Shown piece after piece: positions 45,678-57,799 of a stretch of 64,000 nt of DNA. The notes beneath the pieces are model-generated. The model did not search any database, had not been told where the DNA came from, and saw nothing but the letters and a program-made list of their open reading frames with translations. The translations under genes were made by a program, and so were the position numbers. Origin of the DNA: Adiantum capillus-veneris (taxonomy: Eukaryota; Streptophyta; Polypodiopsida; Polypodiales; Pteridaceae). How positions within the stretch are numbered: position 1 is the first letter of the stretch; each line of letters begins with the position of its first letter. The stretch spans positions 50,587,774 to 50,651,773 of the forward strand of contig CM043942.1 in NCBI GenBank assembly GCA_014529385.2, in the 5' to 3' direction.

Positions 45678-46794
45678 GATATACAGCTGTATTCCCGAGA
45701 ATCTATGTGCGAGATCCACACAAAGTTTTAGGGGTTACTCGGGATGCATCCGAGGAAGAGATTCAATCAGCTCGCAACTTTCTTGCTGAACAATATGCAC
45801 ATCATGAACGAAGTAGGGAAGCTGTTGAGGCAGCTCATGACAAAATCATCATGGAAAGCTTCCGAGCAAGGAAAAAATCAAAAATCAATCTTAAGAGCAA
45901 CCTTAAAAAGAAAGTTGAAGAATCACCTCCGTGGGTGAAAAGAATTCTGAATATTTTTGAAGTTCCACCTTCTCAAATTATACTACAGAGGGCGGCCTTT
46001 TTTGGACTTATGGGAGTGTGGAGTGTGATGAATCCAGCCGAGGGGGGCCCCGCATTTCAGGTTATGCAACCACCATATGAAAGAGCATTTTACAAACATT
46101 GTTGAGCTTTATTCTAATCAAAGATGATTGTGAGACTGCTCTTAAGAATCGAATTATCTGCAGGTGGCTGTTTCTCTAGCAGGATGTGTGTATCTTCTTA
46201 ATTATAGGCTCAAAAGCATTGGGCGGTCCTTCATGCTTGGGTAAGCATTCGAAGTGTTTATTCACAGTTGATATGAAAGAATTCGTTCTTTTGTTGTTTG
46301 TTTGTGTTGCCGTGTCTGTTGTTTAGAGTAGAATACTTGTTTCACAGTTTCAGTCAAGCAAGCTTCTCTAACTTATTTTACATAAGCCTCTTCTAAAAGG
46401 ATTTTCAAGTGAATAATGGTTTTCTTTTTTCAAATCTTATTTTTGTTTAGAAACATATCAGGTCATGTAGTTTTTCTTCTTCATCTGTTTTCTTGTGTTG
46501 CCTTGCTTGTGTGTTTTAGCCTCTCTTATAATTTGTACGCTCAGAACTTTTCTGTGTGTGTGTGTGTGTGTATATGTATATATATAATAAGTTTCTCTGA
46601 TTCATCAAGCATTTGATCTAATTGAGCATGTCTGTGGTTTCAGATTCGGCGGGCTTGTTGTGGGATGGTTGGTTGGCTCCTTCATTGTACCTGTCGTGCC
46701 AATGGCTTTACTGCCTCCGAATTGGAGCCTAGAAATCATAACGGCACTGATATCATATGTATTCATGTGGGTTGCATGTACTTTCTTGAAGTAA
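45678..46794 (+). CDS. CPP1: CPP1/CDF1 chloroplast J-like membrane protein (three 3' exons seen)
   Basis: Host gene, plant DUF3353 family: a J-like protein of chloroplast membranes that stabilises protochlorophyllide oxidoreductase (established for Arabidopsis CPP1). Three exons are visible: 45678-46060, 46164-46240 and 46644-46794 (TAA at 46792). Acceptors follow tttttgcag, ctgcag and tttcag; donors are CAG/gttatg and TTGG/gtaagc; reading phases agree at every junction. The visible 202 residues start with a J-like domain ([17 protein letters not shown]) that lacks the HPD triad, as in the family. A basic [18 protein letters not shown] segment follows, then GGPAFQ and three to four hydrophobic segments, ending VACTFLK as in known homologues. 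About 50 N-terminal residues (transit peptide) must lie in an upstream exon not found here; the first visible exon begins with two bases of a split codon. No disabling change is visible. LTR remnants lie directly upstream; intron 3 carries a (GT)n run near 46553. Identification is from remembered family sequence; very confident. Confidence 0.93.
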
Positions 46795-49600
46795 GGACAC
46801 CTTATAGATATTGTATACCCGGGCCTCAAAAGGCTGGACTTGCAAGTGGTGGCTCTAGCACTCATCTATGCCTGTGCTCAAAAGGATGTCCGTTAAATGT
46901 TTCAGTAACACACTTTCTAGAGTAGATAGAGCTTTTCTTCCTTTTTAATGCACCATTACTATTTCTGTCACACTAGCCAATTTACCCGATCGACATTTTT
47001 GTAATGTACCCATTAGTGGTGAATATCAATATGTATCGGGATTTGTTCAAAAGAAAGCATGCTCTATGAAGTAGTGATTGTCACTTGAATGACCGTTTTG
47101 GGAGGGATTTCTATCGAATTCCAAGCAGAGTGTCAGCTAATGACTGCTTTTGTAGTACTGAGCGGTGAGGACTGGTTTAAATCTTGTGGACTTGAAAATT
47201 TGTTTACAATCTTCAAGGCTCTAATGGGAAGTGCAGTTAGTAGTGGCTTCCTTTTTGGTGGTGGTATTTCTCTTTTGCTTGTCCTATTATTCTCAAAGCA
47301 CACACCTAACACTTCCCCCTAAAGATACACCTTCATTTGACATGAATCAATCCATGATTAAATTTGCAATTAGGATTTTCTTCTTGTCAATTGCTGTACG
47401 GATCCCAGTTACCTCTCTCGGGCGCTCACTCTATGTAGAACTCCTATATCTCGTGCGTTCAAAGGGTATCATAAAAATTCCTTACCTGTGATTTTTTTGT
47501 GAATATAGCACACCCTTTTTGTGTTCAATCCGTATTTCTTTTTGAAGCTATACCCCTTTGTAAATGAAGATGTGGCAATTTTTTGAAATTAAAAAATATC
47601 CTTCTATTGAACCCATGTGATAAGTAAATATCAGGTGACCTCCCGCTATGTTCCGTCTTGAGTAACAGGTGGAGTTCAACACTTGTTGGATAGATCTTGG
47701 AGGTTTTTTGGGATTGTTTTCTACCACATTAAAGTTTCTTCTGCCTGTAGCTACTACATTGCAAAGTGAAGAGTAGCCTGTTGATTTATACCACCTGATT
47801 TAACAAGAGCAGTTGCCTTCTCAGCACTTGCAAATGAGAGGTTTAGTGCTAACTGGCTCATTGATCTTTTTCCTTGGATGAACACTTTTGTTTCGAAGGT
47901 TTCCTGTTCTGACCCAACGTTGAATGTTCAAGAGGCACCCTCTGAATTGCACCCTTGTAAACTGCATGTTAGATGTTAACAATGCTGGCATTATGGCAAC
48001 ACAAAAAGCTCGAACTTATCTCTTCTCTATCTCTCAACAACCTTTGGGCGTATCACTTTGACCTTCCACTCCATTATCGGCTCAATGTGGTTTGGTTGAG
48101 GCATTGCTTTCCCCTTTTGCCTTGCCTTGCCTCTACTGTGTCTATGTTAGACGGCAGTGCCATTGTTTGTGGTTGGTCGGCTTTGCTTAGATGCTTCTTG
48201 ATGTGAGATTAAGTACTTTGCCATAACCTTCATTCATACGTTCTTCATTTTCGTATCCTTAATTCATACCTTCTAGAATTTTCCTATTGATGTGGTTGTC
48301 ACTCAAAAAATGTGTCTTTGCACATCCAAACATCTTGCCAGTCCTAATAGTGAGCTTCAATGAATTGACATTTAAACGGGCTTTGTTCGTATCTAGCACG
48401 AAAAAGCTCCCTAGCCATGAATATGTTATTAATAAATAGTACTTTTCTTGAAGGAATAAGAGTTCCATAAACTATTAATAATTTATGGATCACATGTGGA
48501 TTTGTATTGTCATGCTGATGATAACAAGGATCTTATCCATAATAAAACATGCATTTGCATCCTAGCATTCATAGTAGGTAGATTTTAAATGTTCTCAATA
48601 AGCTCCTTACATTGGCAAAAGGGTCAAAGATTGGTTTTTGGAATAAAAACTGATAAAGGCAGGAAAGAAACATGATTAATTTTTGCATTTCGTTGTCCCA
48701 TTAGAAAGATACCCAAGTTGAGGTCTTTCTCAAACTCTCTTTATGTTAAGGTTCTCATATAGCCAACTTGTTTGAGCACAAGTGTAGAAGCAATGCAAAA
48801 ATTCATCACTTGGCATGTTTTACAGTTAAGACATTACAACCGTGGGTATATGAAGCAAACATAACGTTACATATGTGCATATTTAGCCTCTCAAAATTCA
48901 TCTAGTGTTGTGCAAGATCTAAACTCTTTGTTAAGAATCTCAAAAAACAAGGTCTTCATGCTTTTATTCAAGTGTCGAGGTATTTTCAATAAGTAACGAG
49001 AAATGCTAAGGTCAACTCTTAGCTTTTAATAACCTTGCCTTTGGACAAGTGCCATAAAATGTGGAGTGACGAGTAGTTTAAATGTGATGTTGTCTTAGCA
49101 TGGAAATGCTAGTTGATTGAGGTGGGTCCAACAAAAAATTGAAATTCCACCTTCAGTAGTGTGCTTCCTCAAGCACTTGTGCCACCAAAATTGGAATGAA
49201 TTACTCAATAAACATGTCGACTAGATGCTGCTTAGAAGCAAGTTGGATTCCATAGAGTCAGTAAACTAGCTGTGGGTAGTAAGTGTGCGCAAAGAAATAA
49301 ACTAGTTTTGATCACATGATACGCAGTGGGCATGCATTCTACAATTTGAAAGATGTGTCCATAATAGAATACACTTTTTGCAAATCATGTGTTGCATTCA
49401 AATTTGTTTCAAGAATTTTTCTTTTCTTGAAATGGTCATTTGGTTGATGTAAATCAAGACTTTGACCAACAAGTGCAACCAAGAACTTGCTAACCATGCT
49501 AGAGGTTTTGTATGGAAAAGGGCTAGTGAGAAGTGATAAGCTTTAGGGACTACGTCTCTGATAGGCGAGGGACTCTAGCATATTCATCTCCACCTATCTG
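46795..49600. other. CPP1 3' flank and gene-free sequence
   Basis: The first few hundred bases after the CPP1 stop probably hold its 3' UTR; no clear AATAAA was found near the stop. The rest is AT-rich. Open frames at 47089-47491, 47973-48206 and 48259-48468 are short, lack recognisable motifs and look like chance frames. No repeat structure stands out. Confidence 0.4.
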
Positions 49601-50175
49601 TACTCCTATTATAGGCCCCCTGGCCCATCTTCAGTAGACCCCTTGACAACTCATGCTGGACCGTGTCCTTCTGTCTCGTGACATTACTCCCTCCTTGAAG
49701 GAGAGTTTTTGTCCTTTAAAAAAAGGTGGAATGTTTGTTCCTAAGAACACTAATGTCTTCTTAAGTGGCACTTTCTTTATGTCTATCTTTCCACTTAACC
49801 AATACTTGTGGACGCACACGATGATGAGTACATAAAACTTGATAGGAAGAAAAATTGTAGGCTATAGCTCCAACTCGCTTGAATATATTTGAATGGGCCA
49901 CAATATGTAGGAGATAACGTAGCTATCTAACCAGTTTTTATACTTTTTGAATGGTCTGGAATACGTAAAAACATATCTTCACCTTCTCTAGAAGTGACTT
50001 ATTGATTTTTTTTTCTCAACATACATTCTGTATCTATCTTGTGCTTGTCAAACATTTTGACGAGAAATCTTGAGCATATCCACGTGATCTTGGATAATGT
50101 CCTTGACTTGCTGAATTGTTGATGTAGCCAATCCCACCCTTACTGATGGCTTGGGTGGAAAGGTGTACATAAGAC
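49600..50175 (-). mobile_element. Ty3/gypsy integrase tail and LTR start
   Basis: The minus strand contains the end of a gypsy integrase (RIPDHSKSIKTG then LSPTYCGPFKYIQ-like segments, in the position of the family's LSPRFCGPF block). A purine tract (cttcaaggagggag) and TGTCACGAGACAGAAGG, an LTR start like others here, follow at about 49677. Broken; the rest of the element is absent. Confidence 0.65.
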
Positions 50176-50770
50176 TCAACAAGTACTTCACTTGTTTTCA
50201 TTAAAATGCTTCATAATTAGTCAAATGAATGAATTTACATGCTGCTTAACATATGAATTTTCTAAACACTAGGATCCATAACACTTAGTGTGCATACATT
50301 AGCAAAAAATTATCCGAGCGTGTGTTTCCACTATTGGAGTGTTTTGTGCTTGCCTATGCTCATGGCACAGTTGATGCACATAGCATACATGAGACTTGAG
50401 GGAATAGATATGTAAATAGCTCTTTAAAAGAAATTAAACACTTTCCACTTTGAATCGTAACAATTCATAATATACTAAACAGAACAATTACTAAACATGC
50501 TAAAATATGTGAACCATGATAGAATGCAAACATAAATCACATCCAAGTAAAAACAACGAAACATTTTTATTGACATGAAATAGCCTTTGCTATGTACGTA
50601 ATAGGTGTGCATAATTATAACCTAAAAATCTTAATCAACCGTTCATTAATGTTGTTTGTCGTACTTGTTACATCAACAAAGTTTTACTAGATGTTCGATA
50701 AGCTTTGGCCACTCAAATTGTTCCCAATACCTCATGCTTGAAATGATCTAATAAACGGATTTCACCAGCA
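50176..50770. other. AT-rich stretch, nothing recognised
   Basis: No open frame or repeat of note between the gypsy tail and the LINE insertion. Confidence 0.5.
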
Positions 50771-50790
50771 CCAAATAGGGACTTTTTTTA

Positions 50791-51279
50791 TAATAAAAAA
50801 AATGAGAAAAAGATCCTTCTATTAGTTATTGAAACTGCCCATAGGGCTACAACCACCTCTTCAAGAGAGGGCCACAACAACCATGGTGGGAGACTCTCCC
50901 AATGAAAAAACCAGAATATGTACAATGGGGCTAAATCAAGAAATGGGGGTAGGGAAAAGCCACACAGGTGGTCGGTAGTGCCATCGTAGAACACCCTAGA
51001 CCATGGTGTAGAAGGGCCCAGGACGCCAGAGTCGTAGGAAAGCCTCTCTGCGCTCCCGCATGCGGTCGGAGCTGCCCTGTAGTCCCTCGAGCCGTCCTCT
51101 GAGAGTGTGGATTAGCTCTAGCCAAAAATCGCGTATAGTCTCTTCTGGTGGCACAGGGCGAGCCTCAAATATGCGGAAACAACGGGCCCACCAAATGAAC
51201 CAGAGTGTCATGCCACTGATGCGCTCCCAACACTCCTCTCTCTCGCTGCACCACTCCCGTGGAGTAAGCTCCCCTCCTG
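50791..51279 (-). mobile_element. 5'-truncated LINE (non-LTR) insertion
   Basis: Minus-strand frame 50996-51283 encodes the tail of a LINE ORF2: WCSEREECWERISGMTLWFI, then WWARCFRIFEARPVPPEE and an Arg/Glu-rich end. The W-x-IWxxRCxRxF pattern is that of the segment after the zf-RVT zinc region. The insertion is flanked by near-identical CCAAATAGGGACxTTTTTAT at 50771-50791 and 51280-51299, a target site duplication of about 13-20 bp, with A/T-rich sequence on the expected 3' side. Only the last 0.5 kb is present, as usual for aborted target-primed reverse transcription. Confidence 0.75.
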
Positions 51280-51661
51280 CCAAATAGGGACATTTTTATG
51301 ATACATAATTAAGAAAAAGGCATTAATATCTGGTCCATAGACTCATATTCTTCACATGTGGAATATTTCTCATATAATGATGTTAATAAATGTGATATTT
51401 GTCAAGTAAAAGAAGTACTTGTGTGTGGAGTTAACTTGAAACACTCAATGACAGGATTGAGAGGGACCTTCCTAAAACCTTGCCGCACACTGGTTGAACC
51501 GAACTCGGTGAATTCCTAAACCATGTTGTACACTGTGTGATTGACAACATGTGCCAAAGAACGATCCTCACTTTGTAGGCGTATGATCGCCTTAAGAGAA
51601 TCGACCACTAAAAAGTATATAATACCTTGAGTAGACCTTCAATTCCATCATAAGGGAAATT

Positions 51662-51847
51662 TGTTGGGGTTCACGCCAGCTGGCTAACCCATCTCTAACC
51701 CTAACCTTATTCTTTCATATACTATAGAATAAGGAGTTGTGAGATTACATCCTCACATTGTGCTCCACCCAAACCCGTGCTCCTACTTCCCTCATTTTCC
51801 TGCACGCACGCACACCCACACCCACACCTGTGCACACGCACTTCACA
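51662..51847 (+). repeat. short LTR of a copia-type or TRIM-like element
   Basis: 186 bp starting TGTTGGGGTTC and ending CTTCACA, followed two bases later by TGGTATCAGAGC (51850-51861), a perfect initiator-tRNA-Met type primer binding site. No partner LTR and no gag or pol were recognised downstream, where a (GA)n run (52149-52212) interrupts. It may be a TRIM-like or broken copia element. Confidence 0.75.
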
Positions 51848-51849
51848 AC

Positions 51850-51861
51850 TGGTATCAGAGC
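51850..51861 (+). other. primer binding site (tRNA-Met type)
   Basis: TGGTATCAGAGC right after the short LTR; the same sequence follows the LTR at 60.2-60.46 kb. Confidence 0.9.
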
Positions 51862-52140
51862 CCAGGCGGGAGGTGCATCAGCATCGTCACCTTTATCTTG
51901 CATGCACAGGGCTCAAGAGGAGCATAAGGTCTTGCAACGCTTTCAAAGCTAAGGAACTAGAGGAGGATCTATAGAATCGAGTGAAGAGGAACTTGACTCA
52001 TCTAGTAGCAGTGGATTATGATGAGAACTGAAAAAAGGTAAAGGAAGTGCTAGTGACTTTGTACAATTAGCACTGGTGATTGCAAAAGCAACGCAAGGCA
52101 AAGTAAAATTGCAACAATGGTGACACCAATCTGTAGTGCA

Positions 52141-52148
<8 letters not shown>

Positions 52149-52212
<64 letters not shown>
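52149..52212. repeat. (GA)n microsatellite
   Basis: About 64 bases of pure AG/GA. Open frames across it are repeat artefacts. Confidence 0.97.
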
Positions 52213-52215
<3 letters not shown>

Positions 52216-52833
52216 CCTTGCCTCTCTCATGACACTCTCGACGAGAAGAGAAAGGAGTTTCGATAGCGAGAGAGAGGGAAGAGGCCGCATTGTGATTTTG
52301 AAAACACACACAAATGGTTTCAAAGAAGCAAAGTATGTGAAACACACACACATATACTTAGCCTCATCCTCATGGAAAGCGAGGGAGAGAGAGAGAGAAA
52401 ATGTCTTCTTAGCTCTACAAGCTATGTTCGTTTATGTATATCTACTACTTTTTTATGTCATGGTATGTGCAAATTTGGCTCTGTGTGAGGGAGTTTTTAT
52501 GTGTACTCACCCTTGCTTCGGATAGTGCTTTTCTCTTCTAGGGCTCTCTAGATCCTTAGGGCAGTTGAATGAGGTTTTTATGCTTTGTAAGTTTTTAAAG
52601 TTGTGACTATCTATAAAAGCCTATACTGATGTAATGGTTTTTCTTTTATAGTTTCACCTAGGTCATAAAATGAGCATTGCAAAAACAAAAAAGGGGGAGT
52701 TCCTTTACGGCCTTCAGAAAGCAAAGTAGAGTCACCCTTCAAATGGCCTTGAAAAGGAAAAGTAGAGTCACCCTTTAAATGACAAATGGAGCCATATAAT
52801 ATAGATATTAGTTGGAGGTGCCGCCTCTGGAGG

Positions 52834-52835
<2 letters not shown>

Positions 52836-52890
<55 letters not shown>
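52836..52890. repeat. (CT)n microsatellite
   Basis: About 55 bases of pure CT/TC, close to the 3' end of the minus-strand LINE. Confidence 0.97.
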
Positions 52891-52894
<4 letters not shown>

Positions 52895-52999
52895 GGACAG
52901 CCAATGCACACCGGTTTAAGGCACCCGGACACAAGAAATGAGGACGTGGGGGGAGGGGCTACATGAATCTCTTTCCCCTTTATATATAGTATATATAGA

Positions 53000-54870
53000 C
53001 CTTTCTTTTTGCTATACTCACAATTGTGAGTGGAGATGTATATAAACTCAACAAAATAATGTACAAAAGACCTCAAGCACATCTTGTGCCTTGAGGGATC
53101 AACATTACTATAGATCGGCCTTTTTGTTACGGACATAAGAGACTTACTTGAGAGAGATACAATGGAGGGTGTCACCCTCGAGTTGGCTAGAACCACAATC
53201 ATCTTTCGTAGTGTCAACTAGAATGGAGTGGGATGGCTTGAATCGCTCGGATCCACTCACCAAAGCTCCTCCCTTTTCCATTAGAGACTATCACTTCCCT
53301 GCTTTCTTGGATTATCTCGTTGAAGTCAGTAGTTGAGAGTTCATTTTTGAAAATACATTTGTTCCTAGTTCTCTAGACTTGTTTAAAGTAGCCAAAGCAC
53401 AAAACTTGTGTGCATGTAAGGAGCTTGGTTCTTTATAAACTTCCCTCCCGTGATGAACTAATTTTTGTAGAAAATAATCCTCCAAGTCTTTTGTATCCAT
53501 TTGTAGACTTTGCCTGCCAAGCCACTTATAGTCAGATATTATGATCTTCATTTGCTGTTTGCATCCTAAGAGTGCTATCTGATCCAATTGCTTCTTTGCA
53601 TCATGAGAATCTATCTTATCCAATTTCTCTAGCAAAGAATCTTATTGCCTATCAAAATAGCCCCCTAAAGTGCCTTCCATAGGAATATCTTCATTGCCTG
53701 GGGCCATTAATGGTCCCAAATGTTACTGATTAGCATTCTTCGCCTCGTTTCTAGCCATTTCTTATGCCATTGTTTATAAAGAGGGGCAAACCAATCTGTT
53801 TTAAGCATTAGGTTAAAGTAAACTTCCTTGGTTTGAAGTTTAAAGAAAATTTTGTTCACAAGCCACCACTAGGCTTTCCCCTCAGATTCAGACTCACAAA
53901 TAGGCATCAGAACTTGATTCAAATCTTCGATGGCTCTTTCAATTAGAAGTCTTTCAGGAGAAACAGACTCGTCAATTGGTTTGCTTTTTTCCATCTTGTG
54001 TTGCTGCCATCCCAAAATTGAGCTAGATATCTCAATCCTTTGTTATTGATCTTCCTAGCAATCTCTCTCAAATGGAGTTACTAAATCCCTTCCCACTTTT
54101 GATAGCCATGGGAACCAGTGTGTTATGGAGTTATGGAAATATTTGGCGGACTCCCCCGATTCCAGGGTCTCTGTACCTTCGACACATGTACAAACTAGCT
54201 CGCTCGTGATGGCCCTTAACCTTAGTTTTTCCCACTAAGGGGCTAGCAGTTTGTCGTGAATCCCTAGTTCCTTCCAAGGGCCCCTTGAGAGGAGACCTTC
54301 GCTTTGTTAATCATGTCATCATAATGGCCCATGCCTGGTCTTGTTTGGCTAGTGCAACCAAAAAATTAGCACACCGAGCCTTTGCGTGCACCTTAGGGTT
54401 GAGAATTCCAATGACGCCTTGCTCCTTAGGTTTTGCAACAATTTTCCATCTGACCCACTACCAGGGGAGCAAAACTCTTGTGCTATCTTTCCAAAGGAAT
54501 TTGTTCACCAGTTTCAAGAATTCCTTTCAGCCATTTTTAAGAGAGGACCTGCAAAGGATATGTACGAGATCATAAAAATATTAATCACTTGTACTCTACC
54601 CTGGGAGGGGAGGAGCACATACTCCCACTAATGCATCTTGCTCTGCACTTTGTCCAAGACCCACAAGAACCTCTGCTTGTTAGTGATGTTGACCCCAAGT
54701 GGGGCCGCTAGATGGCGGAATGCCTTTCCTTTAGAGACGGCCTCTCCTAACCATTCACATGGGTTGAACAAGTGACTCTCTAATAGCAAGCTCAATCTTG
54801 ATTCTTCAATATTGCACTTTGACCTTGAGGTGGTGGAAAACATTTGAACGATCCCCAAAGCCATAGTAAG
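53000..54870 (-). mobile_element. LINE ORF2 3' half, minus strand
   Basis: L1-type plant LINE. From high to low coordinate: a post-palm RT segment (GKAFRHLAAPLGVNITNKQ, about 54628-54790), the SxxGRxQVIN-like block (about 54560-54600), the zf-RVT zinc region with MKIFLWKALWG (about 53690-53720), and the W-rich tail (KWLGRQSLQMDTKDLEDYF, about 53312-53540). A 3' UTR follows, with two hairpins (about 53060-53110 and 53016-53031) and an A-rich tail. Many stops and frame changes; an old dead copy, also 5'-truncated. A second copy of the family lies at 55.66-56.35 kb in the opposite orientation. Confidence 0.82.
53016..53031 (-). other. LINE 3'-terminal hairpin, copy 1
   Basis: ACTCACAATTGTGAGT, a perfect 16-bp palindrome followed on the minus strand by atagcaaaaagaaagg. 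The same motif precedes the tails of the copies at 56.3 and 57.8 kb. Confidence 0.85.
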
Positions 54871-55660
54871 GTAGACTTAAAGCATGCCATGAATTACTTT
54901 ATGTTTCAAAAAGGATATAAGGATAATATAAACATATTAATGTGGGTTTCTCTTCATTGGATTGCCTTTGGAGAGTTTTTGGATGTCATCTCCTACATCC
55001 TTCTTCTACACAGGAGATGTCACTATTGATAGCTATATTAGGAGGATGATTTTAATTATTTGGTAACAAAGCATCCAAGATATAATTATCACTACCTTGA
55101 TGTGGATGCATAGAGAGTATTTACACATGTTTTCACCTTTGAAGGAAAGGGAGGAAGGAGAGTGCTACCAAAATTAGGCCTTATTTCTTGTTGGCCACAA
55201 CAACATATGGGTCACTTACTAGTATCAATTATATACAATAAGTACCTTAAAATCATACATACGGGCACCAACACAACTCTGCTAGTTGACACTACATATG
55301 TGAGTTTCTTTGTATGTACACCTTGCTAAAGCATGATAAAAATACCACAAAAGGAAAGCATATTCACTATCATTACACTCCATTGTATGTACATATATAC
55401 AAATTACAAAAAGTGGGGTGTTCAAAAAATATGCACACCATCATAATTTTTGAACGGTATCCTTCTTTTGCAATAAGCTCAAAAAATGCACAACAAAGGA
55501 ACTTAGCTTCCACACAGAATCAATATCTAACTCAAAAAAAAAACGCTAGCTCTAAGAATATAGACGTTTCACCAAGCCACAAACTAAGGAAATATACTCA
55601 AACTCATATTCAAAGCAAAGTAGTTCTCCCCAAATAACTAACAATGGTGAAAGATCTGGC
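54871..55660. other. spacer between inverted LINE copies
   Basis: AT-rich with no recognised coding region. Frame 55314-55637 is Lys/His-rich and low complexity, and I see no support for a gene. Confidence 0.45.
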
Positions 55661-56345
55661 CAAAATCTAGTTGGGTGTTGGCGGTAAAAATATATGGGAC
55701 CCTCAATGGCCCCCAACAATAAAGATCTTTCTATGGAAAGTACTTTGGGGGCCCCTTTCAACTGTGGTCAAGATTTTAACCAGAGAGATAGACTTGAATA
55801 GATTCTTAGGGTGCAAAGCGGCCAGTGAGGATCCCCTCCACTTGTTCCAAAATTATCCATCTACAAGAGGCCTAGTGGGAAAATTATGCAAATGGGTACA
55901 AAAGACTTGGATGATCCCATTCTTCAAGATGAACTACTCTTGGGAGGCAAGGTGTGGAAGAACCAAACCATCTTGATTTGCACACAAAGTGTCCGCTTTT
56001 GCTACTCAAACAAACGTGGAAGTCTAGGAACCAGTGTGTCTTTGGAAAAGACCACTCGATGGCTAGCTTCAAAATACTCAAGAAAGTAGTGAAGCGACCA
56101 TCGATGTTAGAAAACATAAGAACTCTGAAGACTGGAATCAAGAAATATTTGCCCTCTTAACTCTAGCTCCCTCCAGCCACAAAAATGTGACTCTCTCAGT
56201 GCTATCGTATTTTAGGGATTATGTAAACCCACATCCTATATCTGGTCCCTCAAGACATCCGCCGTGCTTGAAGTTGATTGTACATTTCTTTCTGGGTTTA
56301 TTTAAGTAATCCACTCACAATTGTGAATATGAAAAAAAAGAAAAA
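55660..56345 (+). mobile_element. LINE ORF2 3' end, plus strand
   Basis: Frame 55671-55976 encodes the zf-RVT zinc region of a plant LINE: WPPTIKIFLWKVLWGPLSTV, a Cys at the usual place, DPLHLFQNYPSTRGLVGKL with the H-x-x-x-C/Y spacing degenerate, then KWVQKTWMIPFF. The ORF2 tail and a 3' UTR follow, ending in ccactcacaattgtga and an A-rich tail (56331-56355). It is the same family as the minus-strand copy at 53.0-54.9 kb, 5'-truncated and broken. Confidence 0.85.
56315..56326 (+). other. LINE 3'-terminal hairpin, copy 2
   Basis: TCACAATTGTGA within ccactcacaattgtgaatatg, directly before a run of A and AAAAG units. Confidence 0.8.
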
Positions 56346-56869
56346 GAAAAAGGAATAAAATGATGCAAAATAAAGATATTGTTCATAAGGTAGACTCCTT
56401 TGCACTACAGTATGTTTGAAATGGACGATATAGTGAATGGAAGAAGTATGCATAATCAAATTGTCAACAGTTTTAGGTTTATTGCCTTTTTCTTCATTTG
56501 CATGCCATGTAGTAGGATAGGATCTATGTGGCAAGGCATAGGTTCAATTCTTCAAGTTTGGGAGATACTATCCCAACTCTTGCAACATACTTTAGTATGG
56601 AACCCTATTACTCTAGGCACTATATACTTTATCAGTATTTTTGCAAAGCTTTCATAATATGAACAAGTTAACTTGATCTTTTAAAAGCAAGGTTTTTTTA
56701 TTTACAAACATGTCTGAATGAACACATTACCTATTCAAGTCAATGCTCGTTTTGTCATGAAGTGTTCATTGCATTAGTGCCTTACACCAAAATGAGCAAC
56801 TTTAATATAAGATCCGTCCCGGTTGGTTGCAAAGTGAACCCTTCTTGATGGTGATGGAGATTACATGCT

Positions 56870-57215
56870 CCACCCATATTGCGATTATGCTTTGCTGTAT
56901 TCCTAATGGTTTGGTTTATGGATGCCTCTCATAAGGGTGGCTCCCTATTCTAGCCTTTGTAATGTTTTGGGTTTTGGCTCTGAGGTAGTCCATCTCGAGG
57001 GGGATGTCTTATTGAGGTGGCAATCCACCTCATTTCCCTGTCAGCCTCTTTGTGTTTTTGCTTAGTTGTGCCTTGTTTGGTTGAGCAAGTTGTCCTATTG
57101 TAACTCCTTTTGAACTCCATGGCTCATTTGGAGCATGGAGGTGGTGTATGCTTTTCTAGTTTTTGATATATTTCAACTCACTTAGTTGAGTGAGTACTAC
57201 CAAAAGAAAAAAGAT
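56870..57215 (+). mobile_element. probable LINE 3' UTR fragment
   Basis: Noncoding, ending in ACTCACT-tagttg-AGTGAGT (57176-57195) followed by accaaaagaaaaaag. The hairpin-plus-A-rich-tail layout matches the LINE copies nearby, though the sequence is a different subfamily. A small hairpin-like gaggtggcaatccacctc precedes it at about 57014. Confidence 0.5.
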
Positions 57216-57419
57216 TCGTGCTCCATACAATCTAATCTTTCGTAAATGATCTTGAAACATATTTTAGTATGATATCATATTCAAAAAATCATGAGACTTT
57301 GTACCCCTAGTTTCTATGCAACATGAGATAGCGTGTCCTTAGATGAAGCTAATCAAGCATGATAAGTTCATCCAAGCTATCTCATAGAATGATTTTGGTC
57401 TCTAGTAGACATTAATAAG

Positions 57420-57503
<84 letters not shown>
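57420..57503. repeat. (CT)n(CA)n compound microsatellite
   Basis: CT run of about 37 bases joined to a CA run of about 46 bases. A (GT)n run follows at about 57598-57614. Between them a short block (acatgggarttgcttagaag) is tandemly repeated. Confidence 0.96.
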
Positions 57504-57506
<3 letters not shown>

Positions 57507-57799
57507 ATATGGAACACATGGGAGTTGCTTAGAAGAGAGGCAAAAATGTGTCACATGGAACACATGGGAATTGCTTAGAAGGGTGAGATAAAAAGTGTAT
57601 GTGTGTGTGTGTGTAACTTTTTTGGATGATATAGGCAATTTTATTGGGTATAAAAGTCTAGTTCTGGCTTTTTAAAAGAAGCCTTTTTCTTAGCAAATCA
57701 GACATAAAAGAAGCCGTATAGAAGAAGAGAGTTAAGCGTACATGTGATACTTTATTATTTTCTATCCTGAATGGATCTACCGTTTGGAGTGAAATCTCT

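Noticed and set aside
47089-47491. Two overlapping frames after CPP1 considered as a neighbouring gene
   Set aside because: No motif, no conserved sequence recalled, AT-rich chance frames.
51690-51720. ctctaaccctaacc considered as a telomere-like repeat
   Set aside because: Only two units; it lies inside a defined short LTR.
51949-52353. 134-codon minus frame with Ser-Leu repeats
   Set aside because: Artefact of the (GA)n run at 52149-52212.
52611-53217. Minus frames with Arg-Glu repeats
   Set aside because: Artefact of the (CT)n run at 52836-52890.
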